The notes: generated by a model not told the origin, from the sequence alone. DNA of 64,000 nt from Bradyrhizobium sp. WBAH42 (GCF_024585265.1 NZ_CP036533.1:4907001-4971000), one strand, 5' to 3'. Counted from the first letter of the stretch, positions 1 to 10,470 are shown. Translations and numbers: made by a program.

Positions 1-2735
1 TCGGCGACTGCGTCGACGGCTTCCGGCGGCTGGCCGGTGCCGAGCTCGTCGCTGATGGAGCCGGCAAGACCTTCCTCGCCGCCACCGCGACGGCGGCGTC
101 CGCCGCGGCGACCACGCCGGCGCCGGCGATCACTGCTGCCCTGCTGTTCGCCGCGGGCCGCCTGTTCCTCGCCTTCCTCACCGTCCTGCTCGGACTCGGT
201 CTCGTCCTCGCCTTCGGCGGCGACCATCGCGGGCTCGGGCAGGATCGGCGCCGTATCGTCGCGCAACTCACCCTCGCGCTGGCCACCGCGACCACGCCGA
301 CGGCGACGGCGCTTGCGGCGCTGGCCGTCCTGCTCGGAGGCTGCCTCGCCGCCGGCTTGCTCGTCAGCAAGACCTTCGGTCTCGTCGGTCTCGACCTCGG
401 ATTCAGTCTCCAGGTCGAAGCCGTCCTCGTCGTCGTAGACTTCTTCGGCCAGCGGCGGCGGGCTCGCCGCGGCTTGGGCTGCAAGCAGCGCCTTGGCGGC
501 TTCGAGCGTATGCACCTGCTCGCCGCGGTCGATCACATAGGCCTGCGGGCCGCTGACGCTAGCGTCGGCGATCACCGACAGCGTGACCTTGAAGCCGTTC
601 TCGAGGTCGCGCAGATGGCCGCGCTTGTGGTTCAGCACATAGAGCGCGACGTCGGTGCGGGTGCGGACCACGAGATTGTGGGTCGCGCCCTTCATCAGGA
701 TCTCTTCGAGGCCGCGCAAGAGCTGCAGCGCCACCGAGGACACCGAGCGGACATGGCCGGTACCGCCGCAATGCGGGCACGGATCGGTCGAAGATTCCAG
801 CACGCTGGCGCGGATGCGCTGGCGCGACATCTCGAGCAGGCCGAAATGCGAGATGCGGCCGACCTGGATGCGCGCGCGATCCTGCCTGAGGCAGTCGGAC
901 AGCTTACGCTCGACCGCGCGGTTGTTGCGCTTCTCGTCCATGTCGATGAAATCGATGACGATCAGGCCGGCGAGGTCGCGCAGGCGAAGCTGGCGGGCGA
1001 CCTCTTCGGCCGCTTCCAGATTGGTCTTGAGCGCAGTGTCCTCGATATGGTGCTCGCGGGTCGAGCGGCCGGAGTTGACGTCGATCGAGACCAGCGCCTC
1101 GGTCTGGTTGATCACGATATAGCCGCCGGAGCGCAGCTGCACGGTCGGCGAGAACATCGCATCCAGCTGGCTCTCGACGCCCATGCGCGAGAACAGCGGC
1201 TGGCCGTCGCGATACTGCTTCACCGCGCTGACATTGGCGGGCATCAGCATCTTCATGAAGTCGCGGGCTTCGCGGTAGCCGGCTTCGCCGGCGACCTGGA
1301 TCTCGTCGATCTCCTTGTTGTAGAGGTCGCGCAGCGAGCGCTTGATCAGCGAGCCTTCCTCGTAGACGAGGGTCGGGGCCTGCGACTTCAGCGTGAGGTC
1401 ACGCACCGTCTCCCACATCCGGATCAGATATTCGAAGTCGCGCTTGATCTCGGGTTTGGTGCGGGAGGCGCCTGCGGTGCGCAGGATGATGCCCATGCCC
1501 TCGGGCACGTCGAGATCCTGCACCACTTCCTTCAAACGAGAACGGTCCTGCGCGCTGGTGATCTTGCGGCTGATGCCGCCGCCGCGTGCGGTGTTCGGCA
1601 TCAGCACGGCATAACGGCCGGCGAGCGAGAGGTAGGTCGTCAGCGCCGCGCCCTTGTTGCCGCGCTCTTCCTTGACCACCTGCACCAGCATTACCTGGCG
1701 GCGCTTGATGACTTCCTGGATCTTGTACTGGCGGCGCGGACGGAAGGTGCGCTCCGGCACTTCCTCCAGCACGTCGTCGCCGCCGACGGATTCGACGACT
1801 TCCTCTTCGGCATCCTCGCCATCTTCCTCATCCTCGTCGTCGTCCTCACCGGCTTGTTCTTCACCGGCTTGGGCGGCCTCGGCATGCGGCGCTTCAGTGC
1901 TTTCGCCGGCGGCGTAAACGGCATCGGCCGGCTCGGCGGCCGACGTCACGGCTTCGGCCAGAGGCTCTGCCTGCGCTTCGGCGCCATGAGCTTCGGAAGC
2001 GGGAACGTCGAAGGTTGGGGCCGGCTGCGGCTCGGCAGCGGTCTCGACCGCGGGCTCGGCGCCGACCGCCGCGACAGGCGCGGGCGTCTCGCCGGCGCGA
2101 TCATGGTCATGATGATCGCGCTCGTCCTCATGGCCGTGGGCGTCATCGTGAGCGTGATGGTGCTCGTGATCATGATGATGATCGTCATGATCACGGTCAT
2201 GGTCGCCGTGATCGTGGCCCTCGTGCTCGCCGTGATGCTCCGTAGCGGCGTGCAGATGCTCGCCCTCGGCATGCTCGGGCTGCGCGGCGCCTTCGACCGG
2301 CTGGGCGGCGGGATCGGCGCCGGCCTCGAGGCCCTCGACGATGTCGCTGCGCACGCGCTCGCCATGACCGCGTCGGCGGGCGTTGCGGTGGCGCGAGCGG
2401 CGGCGCCCGTGCGAGCGATTTTCGCTCTCTTCCTCGGCCTCGCGATGGGCCTGTTCCTCGGCCTCGATCAGCGCCTGCCGGTCGGCGACCGGGATCTGGT
2501 AGTAATCGGGATGGATTTCGCTGAAGGCGAGGAAGCCGTGGCGATTGCCGCCATATTCGACGAAGGCGGCCTGGAGCGAGGGTTCGACCCTTGTGACCTT
2601 GGCGAGGTAGATATTCCCGCGCAGTTGCTTGCGTTGCGCGGTCTCGAAATCAAACTCTTCGACGCGATTGCCGCGGACCACGACGACCCGGGTCTCTTCC
2701 GGGTGGGTGGCATCGATCAACATCTTGTTGGGCAT
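1..2735 (-). CDS. rne: Ribonuclease E/G (partial, 3' end outside window)
   Basis: Endoribonuclease of the RNA degradosome, acting in mRNA turnover and rRNA/tRNA processing. Reading starts at MPNKMLIDAT (ATG 2733-2735) and stays open to base 1, about 911 codons, so the C-terminus is missing. The S1 domain begins near residue 38 (QLRGNIYLAKVTRVEPSLQA), is interrupted by an insert of about 220 residues (roughly 82-305), and resumes at RRQYKIQEV. The catalytic-domain aspartates are visible in ALVSIDVNSG and VIDFIDM. The zinc-link CPHCGG lies near residue 650. The insert contains a histidine-rich stretch (about 157-212) followed by an acidic run. The last visible part is rich in Arg/Gly and Glu, typical of the disordered degradosome scaffold. 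Identity is very secure; a role for the insert is unknown. Confidence 0.96.
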   Translation of the reverse strand, partial: MPNKMLIDATHPEETRVVVVRGNRVEEFDFETAQRKQLRGNIYLAKVTRVEPSLQAAFVEYGGNRHGFLAFSEIHPDYYQIPVADRQALIEAEEQAHREAEEESENRSHGRRRSRHRNARRRGHGERVRSDIVEGLEAGADPAAQPVEGAAQPEHAEGEHLHAATEHHGEHEGHDHGDHDRDHDDHHHDHEHHHAHDDAHGHEDERDHHDHDRAGETPAPVAAVGAEPAVETAAEPQPAPTFDVPASEAHGAEAQAEPLAEAVTSAAEPADAVYAAGESTEAPHAEAAQAGEEQAGEDDDEDEEDGEDAEEEVVESVGGDDVLEEVPERTFRPRRQYKIQEVIKRRQVMLVQVVKEERGNKGAALTTYLSLAGRYAVLMPNTARGGGISRKITSAQDRSRLKEVVQDLDVPEGMGIILRTAGASRTKPEIKRDFEYLIRMWETVRDLTLKSQAPTLVYEEGSLIKRSLRDLYNKEIDEIQVAGEAGYREARDFMKMLMPANVSAVKQYRDGQPLFSRMGVESQLDAMFSPTVQLRSGGYIVINQTEALVSIDVNSGRSTREHHIEDTALKTNLEAAEEVARQLRLRDLAGLIVIDFIDMDEKRNNRAVERKLSDCLRQDRARIQVGRISHFGLLEMSRQRIRASVLESSTDPCPHCGGTGHVRSVSSVALQLLRGLEEILMKGATHNLVVRTRTDVALYVLNHKRGHLRDLENGFKVTLSVIADASVSGPQAYVIDRGEQVHTLEAAKALLAAQAAASPPPLAEEVYDDEDGFDLETESEVETDETEGLADEQAGGEAASEQDGQRRKRRRRRRGRGGQREGELRDDTAPILPEPAMVAAEGEDETESEQDGEEGEEQAARGEQQGSSDRRRRRGRRGGRRRRGGGEEGLAGSISDELGTGQPPEAVDAVA

Positions 2736-3437
2736 GTCTTAACTCTTGGCGGCGGCGGGCGCGATAAGCCGTGGGCGCGTATCGCGCCGCCGGGTGACGC
2801 GACGGTCCACCTGATTCGGGGGTGAGGGGAAGGCCGAAACGCCGTCTCTCGCGCCTTGCCGAACCGGAAGCTTCAGGACCATTGCGACGCGCGGGATTGT
2901 CACTCCGCAGCGTCGCGAATGCTCCTTCAGATTTCGTCGGCACAGTCTGGCGCATCAAGCGTCGGCCCGTATGAAACACTGGGCGGCGAGGCCGCCCTTC
3001 AATCAGTTGCTGCTGGCCAGGCACGGCGCGAGCGCGCTCGCCTTGGGGATCACGAACCGTCCCCTTGGGATCAAGGGACCGGGTAATGGGTTACGCCGCT
3101 GTCAGAACCGTCCCGGTAACATGAGTGGTAACCCGAGACCGTCCGCCGCCGGGGCTTGACCCGCTCCACCTCGCTGCCGCGCACCGCGCTGGTCTTAGAG
3201 GGAAACGGAAAACGCTGGAATTCCCAAACCTTGAGAGTTCCGGCGCTGCACCGGGAGGCTGAATGCGACACAACCGGAAATATCGGCCGTCAGCATTCCG
3301 TACATACGAGGAATGAGCCATCGGTGCAAGGGAGCGTCGCACGGCGGTCACAGTCGGAGAGTTTCGCGTTTCCGTCATTAAGGATCGATTAACCCTGTGG
3401 TTTTATTGCGTTAAGAGAGCTGCTCGGAGGCACGGAA
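2736..3437. promoter_or_regulatory. 702-base divergent intergenic region between rne and amiC
   Basis: No convincing coding frame is present. Inverted repeats are visible at 3059-3079 (GTCCC(C)TTG with CAAGGGAC) and between 3088-3094 (GGGTTAC) and 3128-3134 (GTAACCC). A palindromic GC run, CGAGCGCGCTCG, lies near 3030-3041. Since rne is often autoregulated through a long folded 5' leader, this space could hold such a leader on the minus strand; that is inference. The amiC-proximal end carries a CtrA-like site, listed separately. Confidence 0.4.
3378..3392 (+). promoter_or_regulatory. CtrA-like binding site TTAA-N7-TTAA
   Basis: Two TTAA half-sites are separated by exactly seven bases (GGATCGA), and the second continues as TTAACC. 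This matches the published alphaproteobacterial CtrA consensus TTAA-N7-TTAAC. It lies 46 bases before the amiC start codon, a position compatible with promoter control. Binding is inferred from sequence only. Confidence 0.5.
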
Positions 3438-4736
3438 TTGGTGGCGAGCCGCACAAATCGACGGATTCTGCTGGGGGGCGTGTTGCTGTGCATCGCGGCA
3501 TTGCCGTGTGCCGATTCCTCGCGCCTGATCGCCGCTGAACGCCGGCCGCAACCCGCTGCCGTCGCAGCGAATTTTCCGGTCGCCTCGGCCGCCCGGCTGG
3601 CCGGCGACGGCAAGCAGACCCGCTTCATCCTCGACCTCGACCAGACCGTTACCTTCCGCGCCGTCACGCTGGCCGACCCCTATCGCGTGGTGGTGGACGT
3701 GCCGCAGATGAATTTTCAGCTGCCCGCCGGGATCGGAAGCGGGGGGCGGGGGCTGGTGAAGGCCTTCCGCTACGGGCTCGTCATGCCCGGCGGCTCGCGA
3801 ATCGTATTCGACCTGACCGGGCCGGCGAAGATCGCCAATTCCTACGTGCTGGAGGCGGCCAACGGCCAACCGGCTCGGCTCGTGCTCGAACTGGAGGAGG
3901 TCGACCGCACCGCCTTCGTGTCGTCGCTGCCGGTCGAAAACCGTCCCGAGCTGCGGCCCGCGATCGCCGAAGCGCCGCCTGCCACGGTTCCGAGCGCGCC
4001 GGCCCCCGATGGGGCGCAGCAGAAGCCCGACGGTCGCCCGGTGGTGGTGATCGATCCCGGCCATGGCGGCATCGACAACGGGACGCAATCGAGCGGCGAG
4101 AGCGAAAAGAACCTCGTGCTGGCGTTCGGCCTCGCGCTCCGCGACAAGCTGGAGAAGGCCGGCAAGTACCGCGTGGTGATGACGCGGGACGACGACACCT
4201 TCATTCCGCTCAATGACCGCACCAAGATCGCCCGCAATCTCAAGGCGGCCTTGTTCGTTTCGATCCACGCCGATGCGCTGCCGCGGGCCGAGGGCGATGC
4301 GCAGGGCGCGACCATCTATACGCTCTCCGACAAGGCGTCCGATGCCGAGGCCCAACGGCTGGCCGATGCGGAGAACCGCGCCGATGCGATCGCCGGCTTC
4401 AACCTCGCGGAGGAGCCGACCGATGTCGCCGACATCCTGATCGACCTCACGCAGCGCGAAACCCGCACCTTTTCAAACCGTTTTGCCCGCCTTTTGATGA
4501 GCGAAATGAAGCAGACGGTGCGGATGCACAAGCATCCCCTGAAGTCTGCCGGCTTCCGGGTCCTGAAGGCGCCCGACGTGCCCTCGGTGCTGGTCGAGAT
4601 CGGCTACGTTTCCAACAAGGCGGATCTCGGGCACCTTGTCTCCGAGGGCTGGCGGTCTCGTGCCGTGGGCTCGATGGCCCAGGCGATCGACGGATTTTTG
4701 ACCAAGCGGATGGCCACGGCCGGATCGTCAAATTGA
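3438..4736 (+). CDS. amiC: N-acetylmuramoyl-L-alanine amidase, AmiC type (AMIN + Amidase_3)
   Basis: Periplasmic zinc amidase that cuts the amide bond between MurNAc and the stem peptide, splitting septal peptidoglycan at cell separation. A signal peptide (RRILLGGVLLCIAALPC) is followed by an AMIN domain (about 45-135), a Pro/Ala linker and an Amidase_3 domain (about 200-425). Zinc/catalytic residues are visible: H209 in DPGHGG, E223 in SGESEKN, H277 in SIHAD and E387 in VEIGY. The RBS CGGAGG (3425-3430) precedes TTG 3438; GTG 3441, three bases on, is an equally possible start. PBP1A follows 268 bases downstream, making a peptidoglycan pair. A CtrA-like box lies upstream. Confidence 0.95.
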   Translation: MVASRTNRRILLGGVLLCIAALPCADSSRLIAAERRPQPAAVAANFPVASAARLAGDGKQTRFILDLDQTVTFRAVTLADPYRVVVDVPQMNFQLPAGIGSGGRGLVKAFRYGLVMPGGSRIVFDLTGPAKIANSYVLEAANGQPARLVLELEEVDRTAFVSSLPVENRPELRPAIAEAPPATVPSAPAPDGAQQKPDGRPVVVIDPGHGGIDNGTQSSGESEKNLVLAFGLALRDKLEKAGKYRVVMTRDDDTFIPLNDRTKIARNLKAALFVSIHADALPRAEGDAQGATIYTLSDKASDAEAQRLADAENRADAIAGFNLAEEPTDVADILIDLTQRETRTFSNRFARLLMSEMKQTVRMHKHPLKSAGFRVLKAPDVPSVLVEIGYVSNKADLGHLVSEGWRSRAVGSMAQAIDGFLTKRMATAGSSN

Positions 4737-5004
4737 CGACCGGGGGGACGTCGAACTGAGCCGGCTTGTTGCTCCTGAGCCAAAGGCCCTAGTTTGGCCA
4801 CAGCGGACGCTTTATAGAAAACCCGTAGCGGGTTCCGGAATCGGCGAGAATCCTGTTCGGCAAGCGTCTTAGGTCCGGCCTTGATGTGATTGCGTAAGCC
4901 GGTGAATTCGCGATGTGAGGTTGGCGCCAGTTTTGGGGTGCCAGTTTTTAGGTCCCATGGGCTGAATACTGGGCTGATCCAGAGTTTGAACGGATAAACA
5001 GATA

Positions 5005-7512
5005 ATGCGCTTGCTGGTGCGGTTCATGGGCTTCCTGTTCGCCGCGGGAACAGTGGTGTTCCTTGTCGGTGTCGGGGCCGTGGCAGGCCTGATCTGGCAT
5101 TTCTCCAAGGACTTGCCGGACTACTCTCAGCTTCAGGATTACGAGCCGCCGGTGATGACGCGCGTGCACGCGGTCGACGGTTCGCTGGTCGGCGAATACG
5201 CCAAGGAGCGACGGCTGTATCTACCGATCCAGGCAGTGCCAAAGCTCGTCATCAACGCGTTCCTCGCGGCCGAGGACAAGAATTTCTACGAGCATGGCGG
5301 CATCGACTACACCGGCATGGCGCGCGCAGGCCTGCTCTATCTCCAGAATTACGGCTCCAACCGGCGTCCGCAGGGTGCGTCCACGATCACCCAGCAGGTC
5401 GCCAAGAACTTCCTGCTCACCAACGAGGTCTCCTTCGCCCGCAAGATCAAGGAAGCCTTGCTGGCGATGCGCATCGAGAAGACCTATTCGAAGGACAAGA
5501 TCCTCGAATTGTATCTCAACGAGATCTATCTCGGCCTCGGCGCCTACGGCATCGCGGCGGCCTCGCTGGTCTATTTCGACAAGTCGGTGAACGAGCTGAC
5601 GGTGGCGGAAGCGTCCTATCTGGCGGCGCTGCCGAAGATGCCTGCGACGCTGCATCCGGTCCGCAACCGCGACCGCGCCATCGAGCGCCGAAATTACGTG
5701 ATCGACCGTCTGGTGGAGAACGGCTGGATCAAGCAGGCCGACGCCGACAAGGCGCGCAAGGAGCCGCTCGCCGTCACCAGCCGCTCCAACGGCGCCCACA
5801 CCTTCGCCGGCGAATATTTCGCCGAGGAAGTCCGCCGCGACATTTTCGAGCGCTACGGCGAGAAGAAGCTCTACGAGGGCGGCCTGTCGGTTCGCACCAC
5901 GCTCAATCCGAAGATCCAGGTCATGGCGCGCAAGGCCATGGTCACCGGTCTCGTCAACTATGACGAGCAGCAGGGTTATCGCGGCGCCATCAGCAAGCTC
6001 GATATTTCGGGCGACTGGGGCGTGAAGCTCGCCGAGATCAAGTCGCTGTCCGACATCTCACCGTGGCGCATGGCGGTGGTGCTGGAGACCAGCGACCAGT
6101 CGGCGCGCATCGGCTTCCAGCCGAGCCGGGAGCTTGGCGGCGCCGTCAGCAAGCAGCGCGAGACCGGCATCGTCACGCTCGACGGCGTGCGTTGGGCGAG
6201 GGCCGCGCAAGGCAACGCCAAGGGCAAGACGCCGACCTCGGTGGCCCAAGTGCTCGCGCCCGGCGACGTGATCTATGCCGATCCGCTCTATTCCAAGGAG
6301 GGGCAGCCGGTCGAGGGCCAGTACCGTCTTCGCCAGATCCCGGAAGTCTCGGGCGCGATGGTGGTGATGGATCCCTGGACCGGCCGCGTGCTCGCGATGG
6401 TCGGCGGTTTCTCGTTCGACCAGAGCCAGTTCAATCGCGCCACGCAGGCCTATCGGCAGCCGGGTTCGTCGTTCAAGCCGATCGTCTATTCGGCCGCGCT
6501 CGACAACGGCTATACGCCCTCGACCGTCGTGCTCGACGCGCCGATCGAAATCGACCAGGGCCAGGGTGCCGGCGTGTGGCGGCCTGAAAACTTCTCCTCC
6601 GGCAAATTCCAGGGACCGGTGACGCTGCGCAATGCGCTGCGGCAGTCGCTCAACACGGTGACGGTGCGCCTCGCGCAGGACATCGGCATGCCGCTGATCG
6701 GCGAATATGCCCGCCGCTTCGGCGTCTATGACGAGCTGCCGAACTATCTCTCCTACGCGCTCGGCGCCGGCGAGACGACGGCGATGCGCATGGTCACGGC
6801 GTACTCGATGCTCGCCAATGGCGGCCGTCGCGTGAAGCCGACGCTGATCGACCGTATCCAGGACCGCTACGGGCGCACCATCTTCAAGCACGACCAGCGC
6901 GAATGCCGCGGCTGCGACGCGCCCGGCGGCTGGAAGAACCAGTCCGAGCCGCAGCTGATCGACCGCCGCGAGCAGGTGCTGGATTCCATGACCGCCTATC
7001 AGATCACCGAGCTGATGGAAGGCGTGGTCCAGGCCGGCACCGCGACCGTGATCAAGGAAGTCGGCAAGCCCGTCGCCGGCAAGACCGGCACCACCAACGA
7101 GGCCAAGGACGCCTGGTTCGTCGGCTTCTCGCCCGACGTCGCGGTCGCCATCTACATGGGCTACGACAAGCCGCGTCCGCTCGGCAAAGGCAACGCCGCA
7201 ACCGGTGGCCATCTGGCGGCACCGATCGCGCGCGATTTCCTCAAGCTCGCGCTCGCCGACAAGCCCGCCGTTCCGTTCAAGGTGCCGGCCGGCATCAAGC
7301 TCGTCCGCGTCGTCGCCAAGACCGGCATGCGTGCCGGCCCCGGCGAGACCGGCGGAATCATTCTCGAAGCCTTCAAGCCGGGCACGGCGCCGCCGGATAA
7401 TTACTCCGTCATCGGCGTTGCCGATGCCGACGGGCGCGGCGGCATGCCGGCCTCGCAACAGCAGCCGGATTCCGGTTTCCTCATGCGGCCGGGCACCGGC
7501 GGGCTGTGGTAG
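5005..7512 (+). CDS. mrcA: Penicillin-binding protein 1A (bifunctional transglycosylase/transpeptidase)
   Basis: Class A PBP, anchored in the inner membrane, that polymerises glycan strands and cross-links peptides. An N-terminal membrane segment (about 5-32) is followed by the GT51 glycosyltransferase domain with E90 in AAEDKNFYEHGG, and by RPQGASTITQQ and LYLNEIYLG. An OB-like linker domain leads to the transpeptidase domain with S488-x-x-K491 (GSSFKP), S548-L-N550 and K693-T-G-T (AGKTGTTN). At 835 residues it has the usual class A length. Start ATG 5005 places the positively charged MRLLVRF before the membrane helix; the RBS is weak. All three transpeptidase motifs are intact. Confidence 0.96.
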   Translation: MRLLVRFMGFLFAAGTVVFLVGVGAVAGLIWHFSKDLPDYSQLQDYEPPVMTRVHAVDGSLVGEYAKERRLYLPIQAVPKLVINAFLAAEDKNFYEHGGIDYTGMARAGLLYLQNYGSNRRPQGASTITQQVAKNFLLTNEVSFARKIKEALLAMRIEKTYSKDKILELYLNEIYLGLGAYGIAAASLVYFDKSVNELTVAEASYLAALPKMPATLHPVRNRDRAIERRNYVIDRLVENGWIKQADADKARKEPLAVTSRSNGAHTFAGEYFAEEVRRDIFERYGEKKLYEGGLSVRTTLNPKIQVMARKAMVTGLVNYDEQQGYRGAISKLDISGDWGVKLAEIKSLSDISPWRMAVVLETSDQSARIGFQPSRELGGAVSKQRETGIVTLDGVRWARAAQGNAKGKTPTSVAQVLAPGDVIYADPLYSKEGQPVEGQYRLRQIPEVSGAMVVMDPWTGRVLAMVGGFSFDQSQFNRATQAYRQPGSSFKPIVYSAALDNGYTPSTVVLDAPIEIDQGQGAGVWRPENFSSGKFQGPVTLRNALRQSLNTVTVRLAQDIGMPLIGEYARRFGVYDELPNYLSYALGAGETTAMRMVTAYSMLANGGRRVKPTLIDRIQDRYGRTIFKHDQRECRGCDAPGGWKNQSEPQLIDRREQVLDSMTAYQITELMEGVVQAGTATVIKEVGKPVAGKTGTTNEAKDAWFVGFSPDVAVAIYMGYDKPRPLGKGNAATGGHLAAPIARDFLKLALADKPAVPFKVPAGIKLVRVVAKTGMRAGPGETGGIILEAFKPGTAPPDNYSVIGVADADGRGGMPASQQQPDSGFLMRPGTGGLW

Positions 7513-7616
7513 CGGATAACGCCGGATACGGACGAGGGGGGCGGTTGCGCTTTCGCGCCGCCGCCGTTACATCCCCAGCGCGGTGAGATGAACTGCATCG
7601 CGTCAGATTTTTGTTT

Positions 7617-7665
7617 GCGCATGATGCTTTCGGGAAAGCGCTGCACACTTTCCCGGATCATGCGC
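7617..7665. repeat. Intergenic palindromic element between PBP1A and prfB
   Basis: Outer arms GCGCATGAT (7617-7625) and ATCATGCGC (7657-7665) are perfect reverse complements. Inside them CGGGAAAG (7631-7638) pairs with CTTTCCCG (7648-7655) around a nine-base loop. GCGCATGATC-type palindromes with GGAAA/TTTCC interiors are a common dispersed intergenic element in Bradyrhizobium-like genomes. It could also fold in the mRNA and separate the two genes. No U-run follows it. Confidence 0.6.
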
Positions 7666-7681
7666 TAGACCAGAGAACAAC

Positions 7682-8813
<1,132 letters not shown>

Positions 8814-8815
8814 CC

Positions 8816-9694
8816 ATGCCCCGCGTCGCCTTCATCGGGCTTGGGCGGATGGGCCACGGCATGGCCGGCCGCTATCTCGATGCCGGCTTCACGGTGACGG
8901 TCTGGAATCGCAGCAAGGCAAAAGCCGAGGACCTGATCGCGCGCGGCGCGATCTGGGCGACCTCGCCGGAAGATGCCGCGATCGATGCCGACGCGGTCGT
9001 GACCATGGTCGCCGACGACGAGGCTTCGCGCGCGGTCTGGCTCGGGCCGCAAGGAGCGGCCAAGACGGCGAAGGCCGGCACCATCGCGATCGAATGCTCC
9101 ACCGTCTCCTATGACCATTCCCGTGAGATGGGCCGCGAGCTCAACGCGCGCGGGCTGATTTACATCGATTGCCCCGTGACCGGATTGCCGGACGCGGCGG
9201 CGGCCGGGAAGCTGACGCTTCTGGTCGGCGCCGATGCGGCCGATCTCGAGCGCGCGCGGCCCTATCTCGAACCGATCGGCTCGACCATCCGCCATTTCGG
9301 CGCGGTCGGCTCCGGCACGGTCTACAAGCTCATCAACAATCTCATGGGTGCAATCCAGATCGCCGGCCTCGCCGAAGGCCTTGCGATTGCCGAGCAGGCT
9401 GGGCTCGACATGAACCTGGTGCTGGAATCGATCCAGGCGGGCGTCGCGGCAAGCCCGCAGGTCGCGCGCCACTCCAAGCGCATGGTCGCCCGCGATTTTT
9501 CCGGCGCGACCTTCACCGCAGCGCTGCGGCACAAGGATGCCGACTACGCCGTGAAGCTCGCCGAGAGCCTGCTCGCGGGCAAGCCGCTGGTCGCGCGCGC
9601 TGCGGTCGAGGCCTATGCGCAGGCGAAGGCGGTGATGCCTGATGATGATGAAGGGCGGATGATCGAGCTGGTGTCGCGGCCGAAGCAGCGGTAG
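8816..9694 (+). CDS. NAD(P)-dependent beta-hydroxyacid dehydrogenase family protein (3-hydroxyisobutyrate dehydrogenase-like)
   Basis: 292 residues. An N-terminal Rossmann fold opens with VAFIGLGRMGHGMA (GxGxxG). The substrate-binding segment CPVTGLPDAAAAGKLTLLVG follows, then the all-helical domain with the catalytic lysine in GSGTVYKLINNLMG (about 165-180). The family oxidises beta-hydroxyacids (3-hydroxyisobutyrate, tartronate semialdehyde, 6-phosphogluconate-like substrates) or reduces semialdehydes; substrate cannot be assigned. The canonical D-P-V-S-G-G substrate motif reads CPVTGLPDA here. The start ATG is two bases after the prfB stop, so translation is probably coupled. Confidence 0.88.
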   Translation: MPRVAFIGLGRMGHGMAGRYLDAGFTVTVWNRSKAKAEDLIARGAIWATSPEDAAIDADAVVTMVADDEASRAVWLGPQGAAKTAKAGTIAIECSTVSYDHSREMGRELNARGLIYIDCPVTGLPDAAAAGKLTLLVGADAADLERARPYLEPIGSTIRHFGAVGSGTVYKLINNLMGAIQIAGLAEGLAIAEQAGLDMNLVLESIQAGVAASPQVARHSKRMVARDFSGATFTAALRHKDADYAVKLAESLLAGKPLVARAAVEAYAQAKAVMPDDDEGRMIELVSRPKQR

Positions 9695-9800
9695 GACGTG
9701 TACTCACAAACTTCTGCTTATCGATGCAAAGCGGAAGTCTCCGACCATGAAAGCTGTTTGGCTTCTGGACCCGAAGCGGACATGTCAGGCGGCCCGTTGG

Positions 9801-10322
9801 TCATTGATTGTCGCCAGTTTCAGCTTGCGTGGCCGCTACCAGCATGCGCTCTACAAGGCCGTCGAATTCGTACTTCCCGATTGAATCGGTCGCAGCAAGT
9901 TCATCGTAAGACTTGCTGTATTTGCTCGGCCAACCATGACGTAGTGCTTCATGAAGGACGCGCGCAGCAGCTTCGACCGCTTTTGCCGTCGGCGCTTCGA
10001 TCAACGCAACCGCGGATTTACCGGCGCGCTCTCTCGTTAGCTGACTGTTTGCAGGAAGTGCGAGTTCTAATAGATGCTCCCTTAGGGCGGCGTCTGAATT
10101 GTAGTCGATGTCGTTGCGAGACACGATCAAATTAGCCCAGCGTTCGACGTCATGACGGCTCAAATCGCCGTCGCAATAACGACGAAGGATCGATGCCACA
10201 TGCCTTCGTTCTAGGAGAACTAGAGGGAAGCTATCCCGTTCCAAACGGTCGAGAGTGAGCAGGATCTCCTCCAGCGGCTTTTTAAGCTCAAGCAGCTCGT
10301 GCAGCGCTGATTTTCTTTCCAT
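9801..10322 (-). CDS. Hypothetical protein (173 aa), accessory region
   Basis: Product not recognised with certainty. It is mostly helical and charged, has no signal peptide or membrane segment, and carries a characteristic patch ILRRYCDGDLSRHDVERWAN. Similar L-x-x-Y-x-x-G-x-L-S-x-x-D-x-E-x-W-A-N patches occur in small bacterial orphan proteins often found near mobile or toxin/immunity genes; that link is a recollection, not a search result. It stands alone on the minus strand and base composition is AT-richer than the core genes. Start ATG 10320-10322. Confidence 0.6.
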   Translation of the reverse strand: MERKSALHELLELKKPLEEILLTLDRLERDSFPLVLLERRHVASILRRYCDGDLSRHDVERWANLIVSRNDIDYNSDAALREHLLELALPANSQLTRERAGKSAVALIEAPTAKAVEAAARVLHEALRHGWPSKYSKSYDELAATDSIGKYEFDGLVERMLVAATQAETGDNQ

Positions 10323-10440
10323 GTATAAAAGCCCGGCTTCGGGTCAATGATCCAGTTGTAGCAGCCAAGGTTATCAATGTCAGCTTTTGGCCCGTTGCTG
10401 CCATGCTGGGTTGCCGGTTGGATGTCCGGGGTTGGCGGTG

Positions 10441-10470
10441 AACCAGACGTAACCAGCCGTAACCAGCCGT
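10441..10470. repeat. Short tandem repeat, 10 bp x 3
   Basis: Three head-to-tail copies of AACCAG(A/C)CGT, with one mismatch in the first unit, lie in the 309-base gap between 10323 and 10631. The rest of that gap shows no gene I can support. Confidence 0.6.

Noticed and set aside
357..2825. Long open frame antisense to rne, rich in Val/Met/Ile repeats
   Set aside because: It is the complement of the His/Asp-rich coding sequence of RNase E (GTG/ATG/ATC codons) and lacks a domain or RBS.
6058..7458. Long antisense frame over the PBP1A gene
   Set aside because: The plus-strand frame carries all class A PBP motifs; the antisense frame is a GC-codon shadow without motifs.
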